From Marilutibacter penaei (lineage in GTDB: Bacteria > Pseudomonadota > Gammaproteobacteria > Xanthomonadales > Xanthomonadaceae): a DNA stretch of 64,000 bases. Under the pieces are notes generated by a model, which was not told the DNA's origin, made no database searches, and was given only the letters and a program-made list of their open reading frames with translations. A program made the translations under genes and the position numbers. Each line of letters opens with the position of its first letter. The first letter of the stretch is position 1. The stretch is taken from NCBI RefSeq assembly GCF_014145395.1, contig NZ_JACHTE010000004.1, forward strand, positions 282,047-346,046, in the 5' to 3' direction. This document shows, one piece after another, positions 55,632-63,924 of this stretch.

Positions 55632-56186
55632 TCAGTTCAGGCGTTGGCGATGGCGCGGCGCGAGTGCACAGTCGCCGTGCAGCAGCAACGCCGCCACGCG
55701 AACGAACTCCTCGATCTCCACCAGCGCTTCCTCGTCGGCATCATCTCCATCATCCTGCGGCTCCGCGCGCGCCAGGCGCGCCAGGTCACCCAGCGCCTCC
55801 TCGCTTTCCGACGACAGCGGAGGCTGGGCCCCCGCTGCCAGCCCGAACGCGCCGACGAAGCCGTGGCACCACTCGAACAACGCCCCGCTGCGCTCGGCCA
55901 GACTCGCCTCCGGGGGCGGCAGCAGCAGCTCGAAACCGAACGCGCGGTCGTCGAACTGGGCCAGCGTGGTGCGCGCGAGGCGATCGAGCGCCGAACCCGG
56001 TGGAGGTGCGGGTACGGTCGGGTCCGCCATCACCGCGGCCAGCCAGTCCGGCTTCAGCGCTGCGCCGCCCGCCAGCCAGCCGCACAGACTGCCGTGCAGC
56101 TCGGCCGCTCCGATGGCCAGCGCATGGCCCCGGGCTTCGGCGTCGATTTCACTCAATTGCGGGAGCTCGGCGGGGGCGTCCGTCAC
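55632..56186 (-). CDS. ygfB: UPF0149 family protein (YgfB-like)
   Basis: The 184-residue protein matches UPF0149/YecA-type proteins: HALAIGAAELHGSLCGWLAG at the N-terminus, LEWCHGFVGAF-like ALFEWCHGFVGAFGLAAGAQ in the middle, and an acidic end EEFVRVAALLLH. No zinc-binding SEC-C motif is present. The GTG at 56186 is supported by GAAGAG about 6 nt upstream. It precedes pepP in the same order as in E. coli. In related genomes a zapA/6S RNA/fau locus is usually divergent and adjacent; here a 4.7-kb sensor gene separates them. Confidence 0.88.
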   Translation of the reverse strand: MTDAPAELPQLSEIDAEARGHALAIGAAELHGSLCGWLAGGAALKPDWLAAVMADPTVPAPPPGSALDRLARTTLAQFDDRAFGFELLLPPPEASLAERSGALFEWCHGFVGAFGLAAGAQPPLSSESEEALGDLARLARAEPQDDGDDADEEALVEIEEFVRVAALLLHGDCALAPRHRQRLN

Positions 56187-56315
56187 GGGCGGCTCTTCAC
56201 GTTCGGGGAGACAAGGGAAGTGTAGCAATCCGGCAGGCCACGCCGTCGTGGTTGGCGCAAGGGGGACCGCCTGCCTACACTCCTGTCACAGCGTTCTGAC
56301 CGGAATCCCATATCG

Positions 56316-59300
56316 ATGCCTGACTGGCGGCCGCCCGGCCTGGTGCACGGCCACGGATGTCCCGCCCTGCGGTGCCCGCCGGGGCTGGCGGACGCGCTTG
56401 GCCGTCGCCGCCGCACGGCGCCTGCCTGCGCGGCATGGATCGGCGCCATGCTGGCGGCACTGCTGGGATTCGCAGGTGGCGCGCAGGCTGCGGCGCGTGA
56501 CTTCTACTTCAATACGCTGGGCAGCGAACACGGTCTGGCGCAGGCCAGCGTGCTGAGCCTGGCGGAGGATCCGCAGGGTTTCGTCTGGGTGGGCACGCAG
56601 GGCGGCCTGCATCGCTATGACGGGCACCGCTACCAGCTGTTCCAGCATGACCCGCGTGACCCGGCCAGCCTTCCGGACAGCCATATCACGGCGCTGGCCG
56701 TCTCCGGCGACCGCTACCTGTGGATCGGCTCGCAGGCCGAATACGTATCCCGCCTGGACATCGGCACGGGCGAGATCCAGCGCTTCGAAACGGGCGAGGC
56801 CGACGGCCGCGCACGGCGGCAGGTCCGCGCGCTGCTGCCCCGGCAGGGGCAATTGTGGATTGGCACGGGCCAGGGCCTGGAGCGGCTTGAACCGGCGACC
56901 GGTCGCCACACCCAGGTGCTGGCGCTTGATCCCGCGGCGCTGGTCGGTTCCGCGCGGCAGTCGCTCGTGGCGGATCGGAACGGGGGCATCTGGTATGGCA
57001 ACGCGCTGGGACTGTTCCGCGTTTCACCGCAGGGGAACGTACAGCGGGTGGGGGATGCCGTTCCGATCCTGAGCCTTTCGATGGACCACCAGGGCCGCGT
57101 GCTGGTCGGGCGGGCCGGAGGGCTGTTCACGCCCGGTCCGGACGCGACCACCCTGCAACGCCTCTGGCCGGGCGACGCGACGCCACCGGACATGCCTGGC
57201 ACGCCGCACGTGCGGGCCGTCGTCGAAGCGCCGGACCGGCAGCTTTGGCTTGCGCTGCGCGATGACGGCCTGCTGCGCCTGGACCCCGAGACCGGCGCCG
57301 TCGAGCACGTGCACGAAGACCCCATGGTGCCCGCCAGTCTTCCCGAGAATACCGTCAACACCCTGCTGGTCGATCGCGGCGGCATGCTGTGGGCCGGAGG
57401 CTCGTTCCGGGGCGTGTCCGTCACCGATCCGCGGGGCACCCGGTTCCGCTATGTCTTCGACCGCCACGACGACCACGCCCGCGGACTGGCGGCGCACAAC
57501 AGTATCCGCGCCGTGCACGAAACACCGGATGGCGCCCTCTGGCTGGCCACCGACGACAGCGGCTTCAGCCGCTACGATCCGGTGGCCGACCAGTTCGAAC
57601 ACTGGACCGATCGCCTGCGCGAGGCCTATCCGGACGATCCGGAAGGCAACGTGCTGCCGGTGCGCATCATCGACATCAGCGATGCGGGTCACGGGCGCAT
57701 GTGGCTGGCCACGACGCGCGGACTGGCCCGGTTCGATCCGGCCGATGGCCAGTTCGAGACCGGGCTCCTGGGTGCGTACTCCGGCACCGCGCTGCGCAGT
57801 GTCCTGGTCGACAAGCGCGGGGATCTCTGGCTGGGTACGCAAAGCATCGGCGCGTTGCACATGCGACGCGACGGCGGCCAGGTGGTCAACTACGGTTTCC
57901 GCGACGGCGACCCCCGCCAGCTGGCCCACGGCACGGTCCACGCCCTGCTGGAAGACGACCGCGGGCGCATCTGGTTCGGTACCGGCGACGGGCTGAGCCT
58001 GCTGGACCCGGCGAGCGGTCGCATGCGGCATTTCCGCCACGGCATCAACACGCCGGACAGCCTCTCCGGCAACCTCATCCGCGCCCTCCACCAGGGGAGC
58101 AACGGTGACATCTGGGTCGGCACCCGGTCCGGCCTGAGCCGCGTGATCGAAGACGAAGACGACCGGATCCACTTCGACCACCCGCTCGCGGCGAGCCTCG
58201 CCGACCGTCCGGTGCCGATGGTCTTCAGCATCGGCGAGTGCCGCGAACGCGAGCTCTGGCTGGGGACCGACGGCGGCCTGCTGCGGTTCAACCCGAGGAC
58301 CGGCACCACGCATACATACCGCCTGGCCGATGGCCTGCAGGACCGCGAGTTCAACGGGGGGGCGTATGCCCTGTTGAGCGATGGCCGCATGGCGTTCGGT
58401 GGCGTCCGCGGCCTGAACCTGTTCGAACCCGGCCAGATCCGCGAGTCCGCCTATACGCCGCCGCTTCGCCTGTTGTCGGCCCGCATCGGCACCGAGTCGC
58501 CCAGCGACGGCGCGACGCTCTGGCATCCCCAGGCCCTGGATGTCTCCGGTGGGACCGACCTCCTGCGGTTGCGGATCGGGGCCCTCGACCATGCCCCTGC
58601 CAGCGAACCCCGCTACCGCTACATGATGGAAGGGTTCGATCGCGACTGGATCGACAACGGCACGCAGACCGACATCACCTACACCCGCCTGCCCCCCGGG
58701 ACGTACACCTTCCGCGCCCAGACCACCAACCGGGATGGCGCGTGGGGCGACGGCGAACTGCGCCTGCCGGTCCGCGTGGCCCCCCCGTTGTGGCGCCACC
58801 CCTTCGCCCTGACCCTGCTCGGCCTGGCCCTGCTGCTCGCCACTGCGGTCCTGGGCTGGCGCTGGCGTCGCAACCACCGTCGCGAACAAGGCTGGTTCCG
58901 CCAGATCCGTGAACGCGAAGAGCGCCTCAAGCTCGCGCTGTGGGCCTCGGGCGAGCAGTTCTGGGACTACGACCTGCAACAGCGCCAGCTGCACTGGATG
59001 CGCGTCTACGACGAGGAAGGCAACGCCCCGCAGATCAGCACGCAGACGCAGGTCAATGCCACCCACGAGATCCACGTCGACGACCTGCACGGCGTCAACA
59101 CCCAGCTGCGGCGCCATCTGCGCGGCGACACCGCGCTGTTCCTCTCCGAACACCGGACCCGGCGACCCGACGGCAGTTGGGCCTGGATGCGTACCCGCGG
59201 CCGCGTGGTCGAACGCGACGCGCAAGGGCGCGCGATGCGGGTCGCCGGCACCGCCCGCGACATCACCAACAACCGCAGTGCCGAGCGTGAGCGCCGGATC

Positions 59301-61004
59301 GCCAGCGAAGTCCTGCGCAGCATGGCCGAAGCGGTCGCGGTCTTCGATCGCAACTTCCACTTCATCTCGGTCAACCCGGCTTTCGAGCGCATGACCGGCT
59401 ACTCGGCCGCCGAAGTGGTGGGCCGCCATACCGGGATGCTGGACAGCCAGCAGCACGACCAGGCGTTCTACGAGCACCTGCGGAGCGAACTGGAGCGGAA
59501 CGGCCGCTGGTCCGGCGACATCTGGCAGCAACGCAAGGACGGCAACGAATTCCTGTGTTCACTGCAGAGCACCGTCGTCCACGAGGCCGGCGGCCAGGCC
59601 GGCCACTATGTTGCCGTCCTGGGCGACATCACCGACCAGAAGCGTGCCGAACAGGAGCTGCGCTACCTGGCCAACTACGACACCCTGACCAGCCTGCCCA
59701 ACCGCGCCCTGCTGTCGGAACGCCTGTCCAGGGCCATCGTCCGCGCACGCCGCAACGGCCGGAAGATCGCCGTGCTGTTCCTGGACCTGGACCGCTTCAA
59801 GGACATCAACGATTCGCTCGGCCATGCCGCTGGCGACCGCATCCTGCGCGCAGCGGCCAACCGCCTGCAGCAGACCGTCGGCGCGGGCCACACGGTCGCC
59901 CGCCTCGGCGGTGACGAGTTCACCGTGGTGCTCGAGGACCTGGAGTCGGTCGACGAGGCCGAGCGCATCGCACGCCAGTTGCTGGATGCCTTCGAAACCC
60001 CGCTGGATTTCGACGAGCGCCACGACGTGTCGATCTCCCCTTCGATCGGCATCAGCCTCTATCCGGACCACGCGCTGGTCCCGACCGACCTGCTCAAGCA
60101 TGCCGATACCGCGATGTACCAGGCCAAGGCTGCCGGTCGCCGTACCCTGATGCGTTACCACGAGTCGATGGACGTCGAGATCCGCCGGCGGGCCACGATC
60201 ACCGCCGCGCTGCGCAAGGTGCTCGACCGCGGCGAGCTTCACCTCGTGTTCCAGCCCCAGCTGTCGCTGGACGAGCAGCGCATCACCGGCGTCGAGGCGC
60301 TCCTGCGCTGGCACAGCGACGAGCACGGCACCATCTCGCCGGCCCAGTTCATCCCGCTTGCCGAGGAGACGGGCATGATCCTTGAGATCGGCGAGTGGGT
60401 GCTGCACCAGGCCTGCTCGCAACTGCTCCGCTGGCGCGCGCAGGGCTTCAACGACTTGACGATGGCGGTCAATGTCTCGGCCCTGCAGTTGCTTCGCGGC
60501 GACCTGCCGCGCGTGGTGGAGCGCGTGCTGCGCGAAACCGGGATTCCGCCCGGCACGCTGGAGCTCGAACTCACCGAGAGCGTGATCATGGCCAACGCCG
60601 AGCAGACCGCCGCCACCCTGGGTGCGCTGCGCAACCTCGGCGTCGGCCTTGCGGTCGACGATTTCGGCACCGGCTACTCCTCGCTGGCCTACCTCAAGCG
60701 CCTGCCCTTGACGTCGCTGAAGATCGACAAGGAGTTCATCGATGACCTCAGCGAAGGCTCCGACGACGCCGCCATCACCAGCACGGTCATCGCCATGGCG
60801 CACTCGCTGGGCCTGAACGTCGTGGCCGAAGGGGTGGAGGACGTCCAGCAGATGCAGTTCCTGCGCGAGAACGGCTGCGACGAGGTCCAGGGCTACTGGC
60901 TGGCGCGACCGCTGGAGGCGGATGCCTGCGAAGCCTTCCTCGCCACCTGGCGTCCGGAACCGGAACGGGTCGACCCGCCCCGCCGCCACTCCAGCGCATC
61001 TTGA
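56316..61004 (+). CDS. Giant beta-propeller/Y_Y_Y sensor with PAS-PAS-GGDEF-EAL output
   Basis: The 1562-residue protein has an N-terminal hydrophobic signal (about 40-60) and a large periplasmic beta-propeller of reg_prop repeats (about 65-745; GLHRYDGHRYQLFQHDP, MLWAGGSFRGVSVTDPRG, GRIWFGTGDGLSLLDPASGR). A Y_Y_Y domain (about 770-820, YRYMMEGFDRDWIDNGTQT) and one membrane helix (about 828-850) come next. Two PAS domains (about 870-985 and 995-1115), GGDEF (VARLGGDEFTVV, about 1198) and EAL (GVEALLRWH, about 1325; LTESVIM; VDDFGTGYSSLAYLK; VVAEGVED) complete it. All key catalytic residues look intact. This is a hybrid-sensor ectodomain linked to c-di-GMP output; the ligand is unknown. Confidence 0.92.
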   Translation: MPDWRPPGLVHGHGCPALRCPPGLADALGRRRRTAPACAAWIGAMLAALLGFAGGAQAAARDFYFNTLGSEHGLAQASVLSLAEDPQGFVWVGTQGGLHRYDGHRYQLFQHDPRDPASLPDSHITALAVSGDRYLWIGSQAEYVSRLDIGTGEIQRFETGEADGRARRQVRALLPRQGQLWIGTGQGLERLEPATGRHTQVLALDPAALVGSARQSLVADRNGGIWYGNALGLFRVSPQGNVQRVGDAVPILSLSMDHQGRVLVGRAGGLFTPGPDATTLQRLWPGDATPPDMPGTPHVRAVVEAPDRQLWLALRDDGLLRLDPETGAVEHVHEDPMVPASLPENTVNTLLVDRGGMLWAGGSFRGVSVTDPRGTRFRYVFDRHDDHARGLAAHNSIRAVHETPDGALWLATDDSGFSRYDPVADQFEHWTDRLREAYPDDPEGNVLPVRIIDISDAGHGRMWLATTRGLARFDPADGQFETGLLGAYSGTALRSVLVDKRGDLWLGTQSIGALHMRRDGGQVVNYGFRDGDPRQLAHGTVHALLEDDRGRIWFGTGDGLSLLDPASGRMRHFRHGINTPDSLSGNLIRALHQGSNGDIWVGTRSGLSRVIEDEDDRIHFDHPLAASLADRPVPMVFSIGECRERELWLGTDGGLLRFNPRTGTTHTYRLADGLQDREFNGGAYALLSDGRMAFGGVRGLNLFEPGQIRESAYTPPLRLLSARIGTESPSDGATLWHPQALDVSGGTDLLRLRIGALDHAPASEPRYRYMMEGFDRDWIDNGTQTDITYTRLPPGTYTFRAQTTNRDGAWGDGELRLPVRVAPPLWRHPFALTLLGLALLLATAVLGWRWRRNHRREQGWFRQIREREERLKLALWASGEQFWDYDLQQRQLHWMRVYDEEGNAPQISTQTQVNATHEIHVDDLHGVNTQLRRHLRGDTALFLSEHRTRRPDGSWAWMRTRGRVVERDAQGRAMRVAGTARDITNNRSAERERRIASEVLRSMAEAVAVFDRNFHFISVNPAFERMTGYSAAEVVGRHTGMLDSQQHDQAFYEHLRSELERNGRWSGDIWQQRKDGNEFLCSLQSTVVHEAGGQAGHYVAVLGDITDQKRAEQELRYLANYDTLTSLPNRALLSERLSRAIVRARRNGRKIAVLFLDLDRFKDINDSLGHAAGDRILRAAANRLQQTVGAGHTVARLGGDEFTVVLEDLESVDEAERIARQLLDAFETPLDFDERHDVSISPSIGISLYPDHALVPTDLLKHADTAMYQAKAAGRRTLMRYHESMDVEIRRRATITAALRKVLDRGELHLVFQPQLSLDEQRITGVEALLRWHSDEHGTISPAQFIPLAEETGMILEIGEWVLHQACSQLLRWRAQGFNDLTMAVNVSALQLLRGDLPRVVERVLRETGIPPGTLELELTESVIMANAEQTAATLGALRNLGVGLAVDDFGTGYSSLAYLKRLPLTSLKIDKEFIDDLSEGSDDAAITSTVIAMAHSLGLNVVAEGVEDVQQMQFLRENGCDEVQGYWLARPLEADACEAFLATWRPEPERVDPPRRHSSAS

Positions 61005-61035
61005 CCGCTTCGCGGGCGCTGCCTATCGTGCCGGG

Positions 61036-61257
61036 ATGGACCACGCCGACCTGCTCGCCCAGCTGAAAGGCCTTGCCGACCGTGTCGAGATGCTGGCGGA
61101 GCGCACGCGCCGGCTCGGCGAGGAAAACCGCAGCCTGCGCCAGCAGCAGGAGCAGCTCGTCGGCGAGCGCTCCGCCCTGCTGGCGAAGAACGAACAGGCG
61201 CGTGTCCGGGTCGAGGCGATGATCGCCCGCCTCAAGTCGCTGGAGCAGCACACGTGA
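61036..61257 (+). CDS. Small coiled-coil protein, TIGR02449/ZapB-like
   Basis: The 73-residue protein begins MDHADLLAQLKGLADRVEML and continues as one coiled coil (NRSLRQQQEQLVGERSALLA). It matches the TIGR02449 family encoded before zapA in many gammaproteobacteria. A structural role in cell division with ZapA is inferred. It starts 31 nt after the sensor gene and overlaps zapA by 4 nt (GTGA). Confidence 0.85.
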   Translation: MDHADLLAQLKGLADRVEMLAERTRRLGEENRSLRQQQEQLVGERSALLAKNEQARVRVEAMIARLKSLEQHT

Positions 61258-61550
61258 GCAAGAGCACGCCTGTCAGCATCCGCCTGCTCGATCGCGAGTA
61301 CACCGTAGGCTGTGAGCCGGAGGAGCAGGACAGCCTGCTCGAGGCCGCACGGTTGCTGGACGGCAAGATGCGAGAGGTCCGCGGCGGCAACCGCATGGCC
61401 GCCCTCGACCGGGTGGCGGTACTCGCCGCCCTCAACCTCGCGCACGAACTCCAGCAGCTCAAGCAGGAAGAAGGGCAGCGCCACGCCGCACTCGCCCGCA
61501 CCCTGGGCGACCTGCACCGCAAGCTCGATGGCCTGCTGGACACCCCGTAA
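61254..61550 (+). CDS. zapA: Cell division protein ZapA
   Basis: The 98-residue protein begins with GTG (overlapping the previous stop) and reads SKSTPVSIRLLDREYTVGCE, then LLEAARLLDGKMREVRGGN, RVAVLAALNLAHELQQL. This is the ZapA fold, an N-terminal beta-hairpin domain and C-terminal coiled coil that cross-links FtsZ filaments. zapA directly upstream of 6S RNA and fau matches the conserved gammaproteobacterial locus. Confidence 0.93.
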   Translation: MSKSTPVSIRLLDREYTVGCEPEEQDSLLEAARLLDGKMREVRGGNRMAALDRVAVLAALNLAHELQQLKQEEGQRHAALARTLGDLHRKLDGLLDTP

Positions 61551-61626
61551 GCGCGTCGCGCCACCCGAACGTGAACAGCATCGCATCCCTGCCGACAAGC
61601 GGCCCCGTGGTCGCGTGTCCTCGCGC

Positions 61627-61632
61627 TATACT
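61627..61632 (+). promoter_or_regulatory. -10 element of the 6S RNA gene
   Basis: TATACT ends 7 nt before the deduced 6S RNA 5' end. No convincing -35 hexamer was seen 17 nt upstream. Confidence 0.5.
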
Positions 61633-61638
61633 CCCTCC

Positions 61639-61829
61639 ACGTCCTCTGCTGTGGACGACGGCGTACGCAAACATTCGCCTTGTCCCTTAATTGCGACCGC
61701 GGGGGCGCAACGGGTACCCGGAGTGCAGGTCCGCCATGCAGCGGAAAGCCCGACGGTTTCCAAGCGTCCCCACTTGAACCCCGGGTTCAAGGTCGTTTCG
61801 TACGCATCGCCATCGGCGGAGGACTTTTG
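61639..61829 (+). ncRNA. ssrS: 6S RNA
   Basis: Between zapA and fau the sequence contains the conserved 3' hallmark CTTGAACCCCGGGTTCAAGG (about 61772-61791). A long-range closing stem is also present: GTCCTCTGC (61641-61649) pairs with GCGGAGGAC (61815-61823, one G-U). The roughly 190-nt length agrees with 6S RNA (183-184 nt in E. coli). 6S RNA folds into an open-promoter mimic that sequesters sigma-70 RNA polymerase in stationary phase. The 5' end is placed from the -10 box and the 3' end from the closing stem, so both are approximate. Confidence 0.9.
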
Positions 61830-61839
61830 AATTCCGCAT

Positions 61840-61860
61840 GCAGCGCCCTCGTGGCGCTGC
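61840..61860 (+). terminator. Hairpin after 6S RNA, possible terminator or attenuator before fau
   Basis: An 8-bp stem (GCAGCGCC and complement) with loop CTCGT is followed by TTGCGTATGG. It lies about 11 nt after the 6S RNA end and 51 nt before the fau start, so it may limit read-through. Confidence 0.5.
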
Positions 61861-61911
61861 TTGCGTATGGGCGCCCCGCCTTTCCGTGCAGCCTGGCCTA
61901 GGACCCGGAGG

Positions 61912-62523
61912 ATGACCGACGACCCGATGGCGCAACGTCGCCAGCTCCGTGACCGGCTGCGCCAGGCGCGCCGTGCGGTCACGCCTGCGTCGCGGAACCA
62001 CGCCGCGGACGGACTCGCCCGCCAACTGACCTCGCTTGCGTTCGCGCCCTCTTCGGGACCCGTGGCCGGGTACTGGGCCAGCGACGGCGAGGTGTCCCTG
62101 GAGCCCTGGCGTGCCCGGCTTCCAGGATCGTGCACCTATTGCCTGCCGGTCCTCGGCGATGACGGCCAGCTCCGGTTCGCCCCCTATGGGGACGGCACGC
62201 CACTGCGTCCCAACCGGTTCGGCATCCCGGAGCCCGACCTGCCCGTCTCCCGCTGGCTTCGGCCCATCGACATGGCCCTCGTCGTGCTGCCCCTGGTCGG
62301 ATTCGACCTGGAAGGCGAGCGCCTGGGCATGGGAGGTGGCTGGTACGATCGCAGCTTCGCGTTCCGGCACGGACGCCCGGGTTCGCCGTGGATGGTCGGT
62401 GCCGCATTCGACCTGCAAGCCGTTCCCCGGCTGCCCGCACAGGCATGGGATGTCCCGCTCGATGCCGTCTGCACCGAGTCCATTACCCTCGACTTCCGCC
62501 CCTCCCACCGGAGCCCCGAATGA
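61912..62523 (+). CDS. fau: 5-formyltetrahydrofolate cyclo-ligase
   Basis: The 203-residue enzyme converts 5-formyl-THF to 5,10-methenyl-THF using ATP. Signature segments are QRRQLRDRLRQARRAVTP at the N-terminus, VVLPLVGFDLEGERLGMGGG (the ATP/folate loop) and WYDRSFAF, with a late VPLDAVCTESITLDF. ATG at 61912 is preceded by AGGA at 8-nt spacing; ATG at 61927 is an alternative. It follows ssrS as in E. coli, where it is called ygfA/fau. Confidence 0.93.
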   Translation: MTDDPMAQRRQLRDRLRQARRAVTPASRNHAADGLARQLTSLAFAPSSGPVAGYWASDGEVSLEPWRARLPGSCTYCLPVLGDDGQLRFAPYGDGTPLRPNRFGIPEPDLPVSRWLRPIDMALVVLPLVGFDLEGERLGMGGGWYDRSFAFRHGRPGSPWMVGAAFDLQAVPRLPAQAWDVPLDAVCTESITLDFRPSHRSPE

Positions 62524-62990
62524 GCCCGCGCCGCCGTTTCTGGCTGATGAAATCCGAGCCCGACGCCTTCTCCATCGATGACCTGGAACGGGTCGGCACC
62601 GAGCCATGGAACGGTGTCCGCAACTACCAGGCCCGGAACTTCATGCGCGACGGCATGAAAGTCGGCGACGGCATCCTGTTCTACCACTCGAACTGCAAGG
62701 TACCCGGTATCGTCGGCACCGCCACGGTCGCCAGCAATGCGTATCCGGACGAAACGCAGTTCGACCGCCGCTCCGACTATTACGACCCCAAGAGCACGCG
62801 CGAGGCACCGCGCTGGCAACTCGTGGACGTCGCGTTCGAGCGCAAGTTGCCCAGGACGATCAGCCTGGACGAGATCAAACAGCACGCGGACCGGCTCGGC
62901 GAGGAGTTCCCGCTCGTGCGCCGGGGCAATCGACTCTCGGTCTTCCCGGTCAGCGCAGCGCAATGGAAGTACCTCCTGTCGCTGGAGTAG
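62520..62990 (+). CDS. EVE domain-containing protein
   Basis: The 156-residue protein is a single EVE domain: [57 protein letters not shown], and a late [15 protein letters not shown]-like folds bind modified bases or nucleic acid. The ATG overlaps the fau stop as ATGA, so the two are translationally coupled. This stand-alone form is widespread; its ligand is not settled. Confidence 0.92.
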   Translation: MSPRRRFWLMKSEPDAFSIDDLERVGTEPWNGVRNYQARNFMRDGMKVGDGILFYHSNCKVPGIVGTATVASNAYPDETQFDRRSDYYDPKSTREAPRWQLVDVAFERKLPRTISLDEIKQHADRLGEEFPLVRRGNRLSVFPVSAAQWKYLLSLE

Positions 62991-63049
62991 GCCAGGCGAC
63001 GGGCCCACCTCTACCCTTTCCACCATCAGACCGCCAAGAGATCCCACAC

Positions 63050-63697
63050 ATGAGCGAAGCCAAGCGCCTGGCCGGCGAGAAAGCCATCGAGTACGTCGAG
63101 GACGGCATGATCGTCGGCGTTGGCACCGGGTCCACTGTCGCCTACTTCATCGACGCACTGGCCGCCATCAAGGACCGGATCAAGGGCGCCGTATCCAGTT
63201 CCGACCAGAGCACCGCGCGCCTCAAGCAGCACGGTATCGAGGTGCTCGACCTGAATGCGACCGGGCCGCTCTCCCTCTACGTCGATGGTGCCGACGAATG
63301 CGACCCGCACAAGCGCCTGATCAAGGGCGGTGGCGCCGCGTTGACGCGTGAGAAGATCATCGCCGAGGCGAGCAGGACGTTCGTCTGCATCGTCGACCCG
63401 AGCAAGCAGGTCGACGTCCTCGGCCGGTTTCCCTTGCCGATCGAAGTCATTCCGATGGCCCGCAGCCTGGTCGCACGCGAAGTCCTGGCCCAGACCGGCG
63501 GGCAACCGGTCTGGCGCGAGGGCGTGGTCACCGACAATGGCAACCTCGTGCTCGACATCCACAACCTGTCGATCACCGACCCGAAGGGCATGGAGACAGC
63601 CCTGAACCAGATTCCCGGCGTCGTCAGCGTGGGGCTGTTTGCCCGTCGTGGCGCGGACGTGGTGATCGTGGGCGGCGAGCCGCCGCGGGTACTGTAG
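63050..63697 (+). CDS. rpiA: Ribose-5-phosphate isomerase A
   Basis: The 215-residue enzyme interconverts ribose 5-phosphate and ribulose 5-phosphate. Motifs are [50 protein letters not shown] and ALTREKI, followed by the C-terminal NLVLDIHNL. Catalytic Asp and Glu lie in the DGADE segment. It lies 59 nt after the EVE gene and ends in a clear terminator. It acts with transketolase (9.3 kb) in the pentose phosphate pathway. Confidence 0.96.
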   Translation: MSEAKRLAGEKAIEYVEDGMIVGVGTGSTVAYFIDALAAIKDRIKGAVSSSDQSTARLKQHGIEVLDLNATGPLSLYVDGADECDPHKRLIKGGGAALTREKIIAEASRTFVCIVDPSKQVDVLGRFPLPIEVIPMARSLVAREVLAQTGGQPVWREGVVTDNGNLVLDIHNLSITDPKGMETALNQIPGVVSVGLFARRGADVVIVGGEPPRVL

Positions 63698-63734
63698 GCA
63701 CCCATTCGCGGAGGCGGAAAGGAAGAAACGCAAG

Positions 63735-63758
63735 AGCCCCGCGCGAGCGGGGCTTTTT
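63735..63758 (+). terminator. Intrinsic terminator of rpiA
   Basis: An 8-bp stem (AGCCCCGC and complement) with loop GCGA is followed by a run of T and GTTG, 37 nt after the rpiA stop. Confidence 0.85.
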
Positions 63759-63801
63759 GTTGCCTGGCGTGCGTGTTGCCTGGCGTGCGTGTTGCCTGGC
63801 G
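63759..63801. repeat. 16-bp tandem repeat, about 2.7 copies
   Basis: The unit GTTGCCTGGCGTGCGT repeats perfectly at 63759-63774 and 63775-63790, with a third partial copy (GTTGCCTGGCG) at 63791-63801. It lies between the facing rpiA and rRNA-operon terminators and is non-coding. Confidence 0.9.
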
Positions 63802-63886
63802 GACCGGGTCGGGATGCGCAGGTCCATCAGCGATCCCTCAGCTGCGATGTTCGGGCGACGGGCAAGGTAGGGCGCCGGCAAAGAAG

Positions 63887-63915
63887 AAGGCCGGATCCTT
63901 GTGGGATCCGGCCTT
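63887..63915 (-). terminator. Terminator of the rRNA operon (after 5S rRNA)
   Basis: A 12-bp perfect inverted repeat (AAGGCCGGATCC and complement) with a 5-nt loop is followed on the minus strand by CTTCTTTGCC. It lies about 10 nt beyond the 5S rRNA 3' end. Confidence 0.85.
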
Positions 63916-63924
63916 CGGTGTAAA

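Noticed and set aside
57024..59531. An 835-codon minus-strand open frame inside the giant sensor gene
   Set aside because: The plus strand carries the propeller, Y_Y_Y and PAS motifs; the reverse frame is compositional noise.
63759..63801. Tandem repeat considered as a CRISPR array
   Set aside because: Copies are contiguous with no spacers and there are no cas genes in the window.
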